Below, piece by piece: positions 13,222 to 26,554 of a DNA stretch of 64,000 bases (positions within the stretch are counted from its first letter, which is position 1; each line of letters starts with the position of its first letter). The translations under genes and the position numbers were made by a program. The notes under the pieces are model-generated. The model was not told where the DNA came from and ran no database searches. It was given only the letters and a program-made list of their open reading frames with translations. Source of the stretch: Silene latifolia (lineage: Eukaryota; Streptophyta; Magnoliopsida; Caryophyllales; Caryophyllaceae); NCBI RefSeq assembly GCF_048544455.1, contig NC_133538.1:453915311-453979310 (forward strand). The letters are read 5' to 3'.

Positions 13222-14978
13222 GGGTTAAGATCCCATGAGAACCATGAGAACCCAAGTTCAGTGGACTAGATTTATACGCGCCTTGCCTCTCAATACAATA
13301 ACCACTTACAAAATACCCTCTCTTTTTACATAATCCCCTTCCCCTACCCCTGTTTCTTCACTCTTACTCATCATAAGAATAATATGCGATTTCCTATAGA
13401 AAAATTGTTGAGAAAATGGATAGTTAATCGTCACAACAAAAGATCATCAAATTAATTGGAAGGAAACCATCATTTACAAGGAAACAAGCAATTCAACTAT
13501 ACAATCGGTAAAAATAAATACAAACCTTACTTCATCTACGAATTTTCATTTATTAGTTGTATAGATTAATTTCACTTCACGTGTTTCGAATTTGGAATGT
13601 ACCTAATCTGCTTTGTATCGTACTTGAAGTTGTTATTTGATGTTCACAGGGTTATTTAACATTGTATGATTTATTTTCTCAAGTGATTTTGACAAATTAT
13701 TAGACGTTAATTTGACAATGGATACGAAATAATCGGGTCGTATATACCGTAGGCACATAGCATAACTACCATAGGTTCTAAAATAAAGTACCATCATTTC
13801 ATAAAAACTTTTGATAGACTGTAATTGTTGGTATTCTATGGTCTACAACCCATGGTAGAGCTTGCTGAAACAAGTAATTCATTATGTACCTAAGGTTTTT
13901 CAATGTTGTATGATTTATTTTCTCGTGTAGTTTTGACTAATTATATATTGAAGGATGTTTTAGTGATAGGTATTGAATTATAGGTCATAATAATACCAAA
14001 AGTGCGGAACACATGTGTCATAGGTTCAGAACACATGTACCATAGGTTCACAAAACATGTACTGTAGGTTCAAAATGACATTTGATAGATTGTAACAATG
14101 GTTATTTCATGCTTTAAGATTCATGACGTACACATAACTATTTTCTGTTGTACTTTAAGTAGTTATAGAATGTAGCGATCGATGGTTGTTTAACATTTTA
14201 TATTTTATTTTCTGATGTGATTTGATAAAATATTAGGAGTTGTTTATGACTTTATGATAAAATGATGAATAAAAAATCATATATAGTAAAGGTTCAGAAT
14301 ACATGTGTTGTAAGTTCAGAAAACTTGTACCATACATTCACATGACATTTATGTTATGAATATGTTCAGCTTTGACCTTTAAACTATATGAGCTAAATTT
14401 TATATAAAAATTTAGATATACCATCAACATGAATAAAAAATGAATATGCAATCAGATCAAAACAATAAAATTTTGAATAAAAGTAGGTACAAAACTTCAA
14501 AATCGATACACCTGAAAAAGAAAAGATTCAACCAAACAAACAACAATGTAATTAAACAATAACGACCATAAAATCAAAGCAAACTCTAAAATTGATCTAT
14601 TAATAAAAAAAGGAAAAGATTCATCTCAAAAAAGTAAAAAATAAATAGGAACGTCAAAATAAAGAAACGAAATCAGAGACATTTGTACAGTATAATTTGA
14701 GAAAATCAAGAGCACATTCTGCGTGGACATGAGATTAGATCAAAGAGTAGAGTACAATGGAATTCCTAAACAAAAAAGAGGTAAAAATAAGTGAAGATGA
14801 TGGATACTCAACGTAGAAAGAAAGGGAAGTAAGAGATTATAAGTGAAAGGACAAGCGTACCCTTACTAAATAATATATGAGACACGCGTCTCTCATCAGC
14901 CATTGGATCAACAAATTCAACGGATCAGATGAGTTCTCATGGTTCTCACCTAAATAGTGGTTCTCATATGATCTTAAA

Positions 14979-14980
<2 letters not shown>
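13222..14980. mobile_element. Micron-like non-autonomous TIR element 2
   Basis: The left end AGGGTTAAGATCCCATGAGA and the reverse complement of the right end AGGTTTAAGATCATATGAGA are inverted repeats, each continuing into GAGAACCATGAGAAC-type copies. TA runs flank both sides. The interior is AT-rich with no ORF. At 13985-14345 it repeats the word ACATGT(A/G)CCATAGGTTCA several times. It does not share its ends with elements 1 and 3, so it is a different family with the same insertion habit. Confidence 0.6.

Positions 14981-15052
<72 letters not shown>
14981..15052. repeat. (TA)n between elements 2 and 3
   Basis: Uninterrupted TA run shared as border by both non-autonomous elements. Confidence 0.95.
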
Positions 15053-16925
<1,873 letters not shown>

Positions 16926-17175
16926 AGGTATGAGTCCAATAGAGAGGTTTTAGGAAATCTGGCCTATTTAAAAAAAAAAAAATCTGACGGAGGAGTCTAT
17001 GCAGTAGTAGAAGTAAAACAATTATCTTCCCCACTTTTCAAGCAATAATCGTGGGCGATGGGAAACAGTTTTCTTCCAAAAAAAAAAGTCAAGAAATGAA
17101 TTATTCAACAAGCAAATTTATAGATCATAAATCTCTAAAACGAAGAGTATACATGTGTGTATATAAACTATCGGG

Positions 17176-17343
17176 ATGGACGAGAAGATTTGTGCGGTTG
17201 AGGAACAACAAATTATAAATTTTAAGCAATCAATGGTCATGAAGGATGATGGAAGCGAATATGAAGTTGATGCATGCGGCTCTCAAACAAGATTGTATGT
17301 ATACAATCATCTTTTTTACCCATGTTGTTTTATTGGTTATTGA
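17176..17343 (+). CDS. Short ORF of unknown function
   Basis: A 55-codon frame beginning MDEKICAVEEQQIINFKQ. The first ~38 residues look like ordinary acidic protein sequence; the rest reads like intron or random DNA. It could be a first exon of a decayed transposon or host gene. No family recognised and no supporting downstream exon found. Confidence 0.15.
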   Translation: MDEKICAVEEQQIINFKQSMVMKDDGSEYEVDACGSQTRLYVYNHLFYPCCFIGY

Positions 17344-17379
17344 TTGATAATATAGAATGAAAACAACTTTGTTTATTTT

Positions 17380-18380
17380 GGAAACTTAACTTTTAATCTA
17401 TCCTCCAATTTGTGGGTTGAATACAGAAAAATTGAAGTTGAGAACTTGTCAATTTGTTTATTTTAACTTTTACCTGTGATATCTTGAAACTTGTTTATGT
17501 TGAAAAATTACCAAGATACTTATTCTTTGTATTTTCTAGTTTTAGGGGAGAAGGTAACGTTTTAGATGTGAAACTGAACATCATACATGAAATTAATTTT
17601 CCAGATGGTGAAATAAATTAAGGGTAAAAACTTCAACTTTTATGTACAAAACTGGCCTTTTTACTTTTTAACGTCTAAGCCAATTTACATGTTATAATAC
17701 TTTTAATTATATGGTGAATACAGATCAATTATAGTTGAGAGCATTCTCATATTTTATTTCTTGAGAGCTAGAAACCTACTGTTTTATATTTAAAACATGG
17801 TAATGAACTTAAATTTTGTATTTTCTAGTTTTATGTGATAAAGGAACATTTTAGGTACAAAACTCAACGTTTTATGTTAAGTCAATTTAACGGTTAGAGA
17901 AACAATTTTAGTGTGAAAACTTAAGCTTTTACTTTCGAAACTTAATATTGTAGTTATCTTCTTAATTAAGTAATTAATTCCTAACACAACTAAGAATTTG
18001 TTTGTTATTTTATGTAGAAAACCAATCTTTTTAAGTTCTAATATTTTAGCCAATTTACATGATACTCTTAATTATATGGTGAAAACAGAACAATTAAAGT
18101 TGAGAAAGGTACATTCCTTTCAGAGAAACAATTTAACAGTGAGTGAAACAATTTTAGTGTGAAAACTTAACCTTTTACTTTCGAAACTTAATGTTGTAGT
18201 TATCTTCTTCATTTAATGATAGCCTCCTAACATAGTTAGGTATGTGCAGGTTTTTATGTACAAAACTGATATTTTAAAGTTCTTAATTGAACGATATATT
18301 ATGTCATTTTTCATAGTTTAGAGAATATTTTTACATTGAAAACTTAAACTTATATTTTAAAAACTTAACGTCATAGTTAT
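17380..18380. repeat. Degenerate repeats with word AAACTTAACTTTTA
   Basis: Long units recur imperfectly. One ends TTAATATTGTAGTTATCTTC at 17946-17965 and recurs at 18189-18208; a unit with GCCAATTTACATG then AATTATATGGTGAA is at 17670 and 18045. Between them the word AAACTTAACTTTTA is iterated. No coding potential seen. Confidence 0.55.
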
Positions 18381-18410
18381 TTTCTAAGTGTAAGATTTGC
18401 GGGCGAACAG

Positions 18411-18645
18411 TTACCTTCCTCACTTTTTGTACAAGAGGACTGTGGCCCAAGTGGTTCTTCGGTGGGGCCTCCAGCGCGATACTGTTGTCATACCAAAGAC
18501 ATCCAAGATAGAAACATTGAAGGAGAACATCGGAGTTTTTGACTTTGAACTGGAAAAGAAAGACGTCGAACTGATTAAGAGCATCGATCACAAGTATAGG
18601 ACCAATCAACCAGCCGTGTTTTGGGGACTAGATTTATATGCTTGA
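18411..18645 (+). pseudogene. Aldo/keto reductase, C-terminal exon fragment (mannose-6-phosphate reductase-like)
   Basis: After a possible splice acceptor (CGAACAG) the frame reads TVAQVVLRWGLQRDTVVIPK, then TSKIETLKEN, DFELEKKDVELIKSID and RTNQPAVFWGLDLYA with a TGA at 18643. This is the C-terminal end of plant NADPH aldo/keto reductases of the mannose-6-phosphate / aldose-6-phosphate reductase group. The IPK-TSK-ETLKEN segment is the family's NADP-binding region. The catalytic Tyr/Lys exons are not found in the ~1.5 kb upstream, which is repeat DNA, so this is a stranded last exon. Sequence quality of the exon itself is good, with no internal stop. Confidence 0.75.
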
Positions 18646-18716
18646 ATGTCAACTCCTACCGGCTTGTTATTCAACTGCCAAAAAATATTTATATGCTTGA
18701 ATGTCAACTCCTAGCA
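18632..18716 (+). repeat. Short tandem duplication after the reductase stop
   Basis: TTATATGCTTGAATGTCAAC and the following CTCCTA occur at 18635 and again at 18690, spanning the stop codon. 18720-19096 beyond holds nothing recognisable. Confidence 0.75.
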
Positions 18717-19096
18717 TATTCATGGAGCTTTAAGAACTTTGGAACATTGACAACTAAGTTATGGAGTGTCTGGCTTGCTTATTTTTGCTTTTGCTTTGTG
18801 CTTCTTCAAGTGACCTGGAGCGCTTTTGCATTCTCTTTGAACGATCTGTACTATGGACTTTCATCTAAGGCTAGGCAACGTACGACATGATCAATAACTG
18901 CCCCCAAATAACCTAACCTGAAATTTAAATTAGACTTGAAAAGAACAGCCCAAGGTAGACTTAAAACTTAATTGCTGATCAATAACGTGACTGAAAAATG
19001 AGAGTACCATAATTTGAAAATACGACATTGGCTGGAAAATGGCCCCGTCCATAGCAAATGATACACGACCCAAACATGACCCAGATACAACCTAAT

Positions 19097-20094
19097 TGTT
19101 GGGGTTGGTGTCCTTAACAGTTAGTGCAAGGACTTATAAACCTCTAAAAGGATCAAAGGGCATACTTTTGGTATTATTATCAGTTGATCCACGTTTATCA
19201 ATAACGGTTGGCTTGCTAGATAAGTTTGACGTTATTGTCATACAGATGGCGGTGATCAACTGGTCCCTAAAAGTCACACCTATAGGATACGTTTGAGAGA
19301 CGTGACAGTATGAAAATACAGTCATGTAGATGCCAATTTTGACTAACCAGTTAGTCTGAGTTATTTGACTAATATTTAGTCAAAAATGTGATGTTGAGAT
19401 ATTTTATTTAATACGGATTAAATAATAATGGCTAAGGCGAATTAAGCAGTTAATTCGTAAATTGAATATAAGCGTCTTATATTTAATTAAATGTATATTG
19501 AATATAATTATACAATATCGTCTTTGTCGGACATGTATTAATATTTCAACTAACCCGTATTATTAGTTGATGTTTTAATAGCCGATAACCGATGACGATT
19601 TATAATAAAAACCGCGTCATATACATTTTAGCGAATGGGGTCGGTTCAATCGGATCACGAGTTAAATGAGGAGAAAGTGGAAAGCCCACTCCCTCCCCTC
19701 ATGACCCGCGGACCGAGGCAACAAAAGGAGAGGCTCCCTCTCCTTTTGACCGAGGGATTTTCATTTACAGAAAAACTAGGGTTTTGGAGATTAAGTTTTC
19801 TCTGAAACCGAGATCTCACATCTCGAAAAAAACTCACATCAAGTTCTCCCAATATTGCAAGGCAATCGGAGAACACGTTCTAGCACAAGGGCATTTCTCG
19901 GACAAATCTTGGGTGCAACAATTAGGAGGGAATCTCGTTTGATTTCTGTTCTTTACGCCGTGCATCAAAGGACCCGAGGTTGATTCCTTATCTTTATCGT
20001 TTCATTGTTGTATTTCGTTTATGACCATATTTCACATGTTAAATTTACGTTATAGTCCTAAATTTAAAGGGTCTTATACGGATATTACCCTACA
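19097..20094 (+). repeat. 5' LTR of Copia element (998 bp)
   Basis: It starts TGTTGGGGTTGGTGTCC and ends TATTACCCTACA, immediately before the primer site. It contains a GGTGATCAACTGGTCCC...CACCTATAGG block also found in the LTRs at 30452 and 37987, which indicates relatedness. No second copy is present for comparison. Confidence 0.75.
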
Positions 20095-20096
20095 AG

Positions 20097-20112
20097 TGGT
20101 ATCAGAGCGAGG
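20097..20112 (+). other. Primer binding site (tRNA-Met type)
   Basis: TGGTATCAGAGCGAGG starts two bases after the LTR. Confidence 0.85.
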
Positions 20113-20457
20113 CCACGTAAATTTTCATTGTGATTTTTCATAAAATCGATTTGAGACGATCTCGGATTGCCTAGAAAACCGTGAGGCAAAGCAACTTTTC
20201 TCTCGGTGAAATTTTTCTTTTTCTTTGCTTGCGTTTTTAGTGCTTTGAAAACCGTGCGCCAAACGTGTTTTGCGGTTTTTTGTTTACGTTTTCAATTTAT
20301 TCTTTCACATATTGTTATTTTATACGGAGATTATAGCAATATGTCAAGTTTTGTATTTTATAGAATTGATTTTATGCGGTTTTGATCAAAATCTAAGTAG
20401 GTTTTGCATTGTCAAACTGTTTTCACGAGGGTTTGGAATTTTCAGCCATGTTTTCAT

Positions 20458-20731
20458 TCGATCGAGCGTATTTCTACTCGATCGAGTGCTATTTCTGTCT
20501 TGTTTTTGCTCGATCGAGTCCCTGTTGTACTCGATCGACCCCTTTTCAAAACCCCTCTGCTCGATCGAGATGTCCTCGTACTCGATCGAGCAGATTTGCT
20601 GATAAAGGTACTCGATCGACCACCAGTTTAGTCGATCGAGCACTTTCTGTTTGGCAACCCTCTCGATCGACTTGCACTTCAGTCGATCGAGCCCTTTTGT
20701 TCCTCGATCGAGCACTTATGTCCCTGGATCG
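20458..20731. repeat. Phased TCGATCGA palindrome array (Copia leader)
   Basis: TCGATCGA starts at 20458, 20478, 20510, 20531, 20561, 20582, 20612, 20632, 20663, 20683 and 20704, with a variant (TGGATCGA) near 20724. Successive spacings are 20, 32, 21, 30, 21, 30, 20, 31, 20, 21 and 20 bp. All are near whole numbers of helical turns. Flanking bases vary between ACTCGATCGAGT and AGTCGATCGAGC types. Confidence 0.93.
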
Positions 20732-22154
20732 AGGGATTTTGTTTTGGCAGCTTTGAAAATTTATTCTTTTTGCTTTAAATTTTCTTTTGGCCTTATTATG
20801 TACTTTATACGGATATTGTACACTCGCTATGATTGTGAAACGGTTCACACACGTACCATTAAGTTATTTTAAAGCGTATTTAAAGTAACGGATCGTATTA
20901 GATTAAAATTAAATGATAGAAGCGCTTTTATCACATGAATTTTAATCATTAAAAGGTGGTTTGGATAAATTTAACATAATTACGAAATTATGTCACGAAT
21001 GAATTTGTTTTTAGTTGATGCATTTAATTATCGTTTTGTTGAATGCCTTGAATGCCTTTTATTACGTATTTATTTATTTTTGCAAACGGTTGTAACTTAG
21101 TGTGGCTTTAGTAGAACGTGTTACCGTAATGATGGAACACGGTCTTGGTTGTATTTTGAGATCTCGTATCTCCATTTTATTTCTTTTAATTACAGTTTTA
21201 ATTAGAATGTAAATAGGTTTATATTTGTAATTTTAAATTGTAATTTTTGAGAAGACCAAAGATGGAGACCGGATGCTCACTCCCGCTACTTGGATCAAGA
21301 TGGAACATCAAGACAAGCTTCTCGGGTCCAACGGTGGATTCCAAAGTTGTTTTATGTTTTATTTTACTAGGATAGGCCACACTAGGAATTTTTATTTACG
21401 TATTGCATTCGTTTATTTATTTTATCGAAACGATAGTATGCATCATATTCCGCCTAAAAACCAAACCACCTAATTATTGCATGAAAACTGACACATATAG
21501 AGGTCACGAGTTAGTTTTCATTGACATTCTCATGTCACACGATTTTTAAGCCATCACCCAAATTAATTCATTCACGCAGATGCTAGTTATTCGTTCACTT
21601 AATATGAATTATAATTTAGTTGATGGGATCTTCCTCGTATAAACAAAAATTGAGAACGGTCTTTATAGGTCAAACTCCAATGAGTCCCTTCTTCGTCGGT
21701 AGGCATAATATGACCCCTTCTACGTCGGGTAAGTTGGAACCGATTGACCTATTTTATCTCAACACTATGGTCACTCGTACGATCCTGTGACTATGGTGGA
21801 CTATAGATAGGATTTACGGAAATCTATCGACCAAGAGTTCTTACGGAAGAATTAGCTAAACAGTTGGCTTATCAATTTACTCAAATTGAATCTTGGGATC
21901 ACTTGTATCATTCTTGAGGAGATCAATTATGCAAGTGCGAGAGTCTACATGTTTAAAATGAATTTTAAAATAGACTTAAATCACCTCGATGAGTTGCTTA
22001 TTCGTTTTGTTTTTCTTTCTTTTCAGGTGTAGATCACGAACTTTTAAACTCGCTAATATCAAATGGTGGTTCTACCGATAACCCAATGCCAAGTGCCACA
22101 TTGGACCGTGAGTCCTGGCTTCGGATCTTCATGAATCGGATGAATCGTCTACTC

Positions 22155-22960
22155 GATCAAGAATGATGGATCAAACTTCGCGGACCGGGAGGCGGCATTA
22201 CGGAATGCTTTGCCGCTGGCGACGGACGAAGCTCAAATATCTCTTGAGCCCATCCCGGCAAACCCCAGTCCCACGGCTAGAGTGCTTGAAATCACCAAGT
22301 TTAATGATTTCTGTATGGAAGCGGGTGCGATTAAAAACGTACTCATTTTTGCAATGGAACCCAATTTGCAGAAACGCTTCATAGCCCATGGTGCAAACAA
22401 GATTTTCACCACGCTCACCAAGGAATTCTCGAAAGCACCGAGAATCGTGACCTATGAGCATACCACTCGCTTCTTTGATGTGAGACTCGAAAGGGCCAAC
22501 TGTTAGCCCACACATTCTCGCATGATTGAGAATGTCGAGAAACCGAGACCTTTGATTGTAAGATCAGCGAGAACATTGTGATCGACCGCATACTTCACTC
22601 ACTCCACGATGGTTATTCGCAATTTAGAGCGAATTACTATATGAATGATTTGAAGAAAACTCCCCATGAACTGCACTCCCTCCTCGTACAGACCGAGAAG
22701 GACATGAAGTTCGGTGGGAGCATGAAACAAGATGTTCTCGTTGTGACAAACAAGGGAAAGGGTAAGGGCAAAGCTCGTGCAAACCTAGCAAAGAGGTAAG
22801 GCGAAGTTCAAGAAGTCGGGTTCAGGTAAGAGTGGGCCTGGTGAGTCGAGCACCTCATCAGGCACGACAAAGAGCAAGAATGAAAACATGGAATGCCATC
22901 ACTGCCACAAGACTGGGCATTGGAGACGCACATGTCCTGTTTATCATGAGGACATAAAAG
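22155..22960 (+). pseudogene. Copia gag, frameshifted
   Basis: IKNVLIFAMEPNLQKRFIAH, PRIVTYEHTTRFFDVRLERA, RILHSLHDGY and ELHSLLVQTEKDMKF match the gag of the element at 33879-34715, so they are UBN2/Copia gag. A stop at 22504-22506 and a shift near 22570 and 22800 break it. The zinc knuckle CHHCHKTGHWRRTC (22897-22938) lies in the next frame. Confidence 0.8.
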
Positions 22961-24321
22961 CAGGTCGCGTTAAACCTGTTGGTATGTCTTCTTCTTCTAC
23001 TTTTATTCATATGATTGAGATTAACCACGCAAGTTACGGAACTTGGGTACTTGATACTGGTTGTGGTTCTCATCTGTGTAATCATGTGCAGGGCCTCCGA
23101 AATCTCGAGCCTCTCGTAAAGGGTGAGGTTGACCTGCGTGTCGGGAATGGAGCAAGAGTGGCTGCCGTCTCGAGGGGAACATATGTGATCCAGCTTCCTA
23201 GCGGATTTGAGTTATCATTATATGATTGCTATTATGTACCCAGTCTTTCGAAAAACATTATTTCATTTTCTGCACTTGACAAACTTGGTTTTTCATTTGT
23301 AATAGAGAATAATACTTGCATTTTCTCTTTACACGATATGATTTATGGCAAGGCAGTCTCCATGAACGGAATTTATGTTTTAAATCAGACCACCGAAATA
23401 TTACACGTAATGAATAAAAAGGTAAAGGTTGGTGACAAAGATCAAACGTATCTATGGCACTGCCGTATGGGACACATTAATGAGAAACGCGTAAAACAGC
23501 TCATCAAAAATGGAGCTATCTCGGCCTTTGATTTTCAATCATTTGGCACGTGTGAATCATGTCTCATCGGTAAGATGACTCGGATTTCCTTCAAAGGTGT
23601 TGGAATGCGCGCTGCTGACCTATTAGGACTCATACACACGGATGTATGTGGTCCTATGTCAATTACCGCACGAGAAGGCTATAGGTATTTCATCACTTTC
23701 ACGGACGATTTAAGTAGATATGGCTATGTCTACTTAATGAAGCACAAAAGTGAATCCTTTGAGAAATTCAAGGAATACCAGAATAGGGTACAAAACCTAT
23801 TAGGTAGGAAGATTAAAACACTGCGTTCGGATCGTGGTGGCGAGTATCTTTCTCACGAGTTTGATCAACACCTAAAGGACTGTGGGATTGCCCTACAGTT
23901 AACTCCACCTGGAACACCTCAGTTGAATGGTGTGTCCGAACGGAGAAATCGAACACTACTTGATATGGTTCGATCCATGATGAGTCACACCGTCTTGCTC
24001 GACTCGTTATGGGGTTATGCTCTTATGTCAGCCGCTCTAATACTTAACCGAAGTCCGTCTAAAGCTGTTGACAAGACTCCATATGAACTATGGAAGGGAA
24101 CGGTCCCTAACTTGTCCTTTATACGGGTTTGGGGCTGCGAGGCTTATGTCAAGTGGAGACCGAAGATAAGCTCGGCCCCGCGATCGGTCAAGACATACTT
24201 TATAGGTTATCCTAAAGGAACACTTGGTCATTACTTCTATTCGCCAACCGAACAACGTGTATTTGTTGCGGCCAAAGGCGACATTCTTAGAGAAGGAATT
24301 TCTCGAGAATGCAAAGAGTGA
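22888..24321 (+). pseudogene. Copia protease and integrase (477-codon open frame)
   Basis: From the zinc knuckle the frame stays open through the protease (VLDTGCGSHLCNHV, residues ~53-66; catalytic D-T-G), the GAG-pre-integrase HCRMGHINEKRVKQ with CESCLIG (zinc-binding), and the integrase core: LIHTDVCGPM (Asp), TLRSDRGGEYLSHEF (Asp), PQLNGVSERRNRTLLDMV (Glu). It continues to the WGCEAYVKW block and stops at 24319 before RT. Protease matures the polyprotein; integrase inserts the cDNA. This is the best-preserved coding stretch in the window, but it is cut off from gag and RT by frameshifts. Confidence 0.9.
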
Positions 24322-24469
24322 TAGAACCTTCGACCTGTCGGAGATTCCAAAACCAAACACCGAGCAACCATTGGAGGAACCTGTTCCTTCAATCCCTACC
24401 CGCGGTGAATATTCCCGAGGAACCTAGGAGGTCGGGAAGAGTCTCTATTCCTCCGCATGATACATTGGT

Positions 24470-25285
24470 ATGGTCGAGGAACATGACATAGATGACGTTC
24501 TACTCTTAACGAGTAGTGAACCCGCAACCTATAAAGGTGCCATGACTAGTTCTGACTCAAAGCTATGGCTTGAGGCCATGCAATCCGAGATGGATTCTAT
24601 GTATGAGAACAACGTATGGGATATTGTTGACTTACCTGCTAAGGTTCGTCCCCTTCAATGCAAATGGCTTTACAAGATAAAGCATTCTGTGGAAGGTCAA
24701 CAAGATATCTATAAAGCACGACTAGTTGCTAAAGGTTTCACCCAAGTGCCAGGTTTGCACTACGATGAAATTTTTGCACCCGTAGTCATGCTGCGTTCCA
24801 TTCGGATTATCTTAGCGATCGCCGCGTTTCATGACTATGAAATTTGGCAAATGGATGTGAAAACCGCGTTCTTAAACGGCTTTTTGGAGGAAGAGTTGTA
24901 CATGGTACAACCCGAAGGTTTCATCGATCCACAACATCCTAAGAAAGTATGCAAACTTAAGCGTTCCATTTATGGACTTAAGCAAGCATCTCGGAGTTGG
25001 AATCATCGCTTCGACCAAGTGATTAAAGAAAATGGATTTACTCGATCGGTCGAGGAACCATGTTTATATATCAAGTCGAGTGGGAGCAAGATTGTTTTCC
25101 TAATATTGTATGTTGACGACATACTCCCGATTGGGAATGACATACCTCTCTTAACTTCGGTGAAAGTATGGTTGAAAAACCATTTCCAGATGAAAGATCC
25201 GGGAGAGGCACAAAGAATTCTAGGCATCCGTATCTATCGAGATAGATCACGACGGATGTTATCTCTCGATCGAAGTCTTACATAG
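24470..25285 (+). pseudogene. Copia reverse transcriptase
   Basis: PLQCKWLYKIKHSVEGQQDI, YKARLVAKGFTQVPGLHYDE, WQMDVKTAFLNGFLEEELYM and KLKRSIYGLKQASRSW are standard Copia RT blocks, and the catalytic box is LYVDDILPIGND (about residue 217). The domain is nearly complete; the frame ends at 25285 by a stop just after LGIRIYRDRSRRMLSLDRS. Confidence 0.9.
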
Positions 25286-25309
25286 ACAAAGTCCTAGAGA
25301 GATTCAAAG

Positions 25310-26093
25310 ATGACTAACTCCAAGAAGGGTTTTCTTCCTATGGCTCCAGGGGTGCATTTGAGCAAATCTCGGGCACCGAGACACCGAAGAGAAAGAGCAC
25401 GTGACACGGATTCCTTATGCTTCGGCTATAGGATCAATCATGTATGCCATGATATGCACACGTCCGGACGTGGCATATGCATTGAGTATGACAAGTCGAT
25501 TCCAACAAAGATCCAGGTGAACCACATTGGGTCGGTCAAAGAACATTCTTAAGTACCTACGGAGGACTAAAGATTGGGCATTGACTTATGGAGGCGAACA
25601 AAAGCTATGCGCAACCTATTTCTGCAGATGCTAGCTTCCAAACGGATCGAGATGACTCGAAATCTCGATCCGGATTCGTTTTTACTCTTAATGGCGCTGC
25701 ATCACCGAAGAGTTCGAAACAAATCTGTTATAAAGAGATTCTACGACCGAGTCCGAGTACTATGCCGCGTCTGAAGCTACAAAGGAAGCGATATGGATGC
25801 GTCAATTCTTACATGGACTATCTGTAGTGCCTAGTTCGAATGACCCGATCACCATCTATTGCGACAATAGTGGTGCCATCTTCCAAGCTAAGGAGCCAAA
25901 GTCTAGCAACAAGTCTAGACATGTACAACGGAAAGCTCATCTAATCCGGGATTACGTGGAGCAAAAGGAAGTAGTGATAGAAAAGATTGCTACAGATGAT
26001 AACATAGCAGATCCTCTCACTAAAGCATTACGACAAGATAAGCATGAAGGGCATGTTAATTCCATGGGAATTAAACGTGTTCCTAAGTTGTAG
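25310..26093 (+). pseudogene. Copia RNase H and pol C-terminus, frameshifted
   Basis: SADASFQTDRDDSKSRSGFV is the first RNase H motif in one frame (25588-25827). ITIYCDNSGAIFQAKEPKSS, SRHVQRKAHLIRDYVEQKEV and IADPLTKAL follow in another (25797-26093), ending at a natural stop. At least three shifts separate RT from this end. 26094-26550 holds the untranslated end of the element and no recognised feature. Confidence 0.85.
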
Positions 26094-26554
26094 TACTCTT
26101 TTATGGATTAGATTCATTCCCTTTTTGTACTCTATACGACATCATCGTTTTGATATTTTATACATATTTTGTTTTTTCATGTGGAATTGTATGACAATTT
26201 TTGAACACCACAAAGTGAACTGAACGAACATTATATTTTTCAGTCCTTAATTGCCCACATGAGCTGATAACTCTGGCAATTATTTTGTGACCTTTCTGGT
26301 TCTAGTTAATCAAACTGTCCACTGTTGAGAAAATTACAAGATGATTTTCTCCATCAAAGAAAAAAGAAGTTGGTTTCACCCAGATGATTCTATGCACTCT
26401 AAAAATGCATCCATTTTTTTTAACTATGCAATATATATAGACAAGTGTTTATACATGTAAAAGTGGTTTCACTACACCATTGATCTAAACAAAGAGTCAT
26501 TAATGAGATGATTCCAATTTCCAAGAACACTTGCAAGAGGATTAGACTCGACTA

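Larger units (their letters stand above)
19097..26093 (+). mobile_element. Ty1/Copia element, degenerate, no 3' LTR seen
   Basis: The order is 5' LTR (19097-20094), tRNA-Met primer site, leader with TCGATCGA array, gag, zinc knuckle, protease, integrase, RT and RNase H. Integrase before RT is the Copia order. The Angela/Tork-like wording of RT is a recalled impression. After the end of pol (26093) no copy of the LTR start TGTTGGGGTTGG is found up to 29 kb, so the 3' LTR has been deleted or lost. Several frameshifts and stops break gag and pol. Its LTR and gag are related to the gag-only element at 30282-39081. Confidence 0.85.
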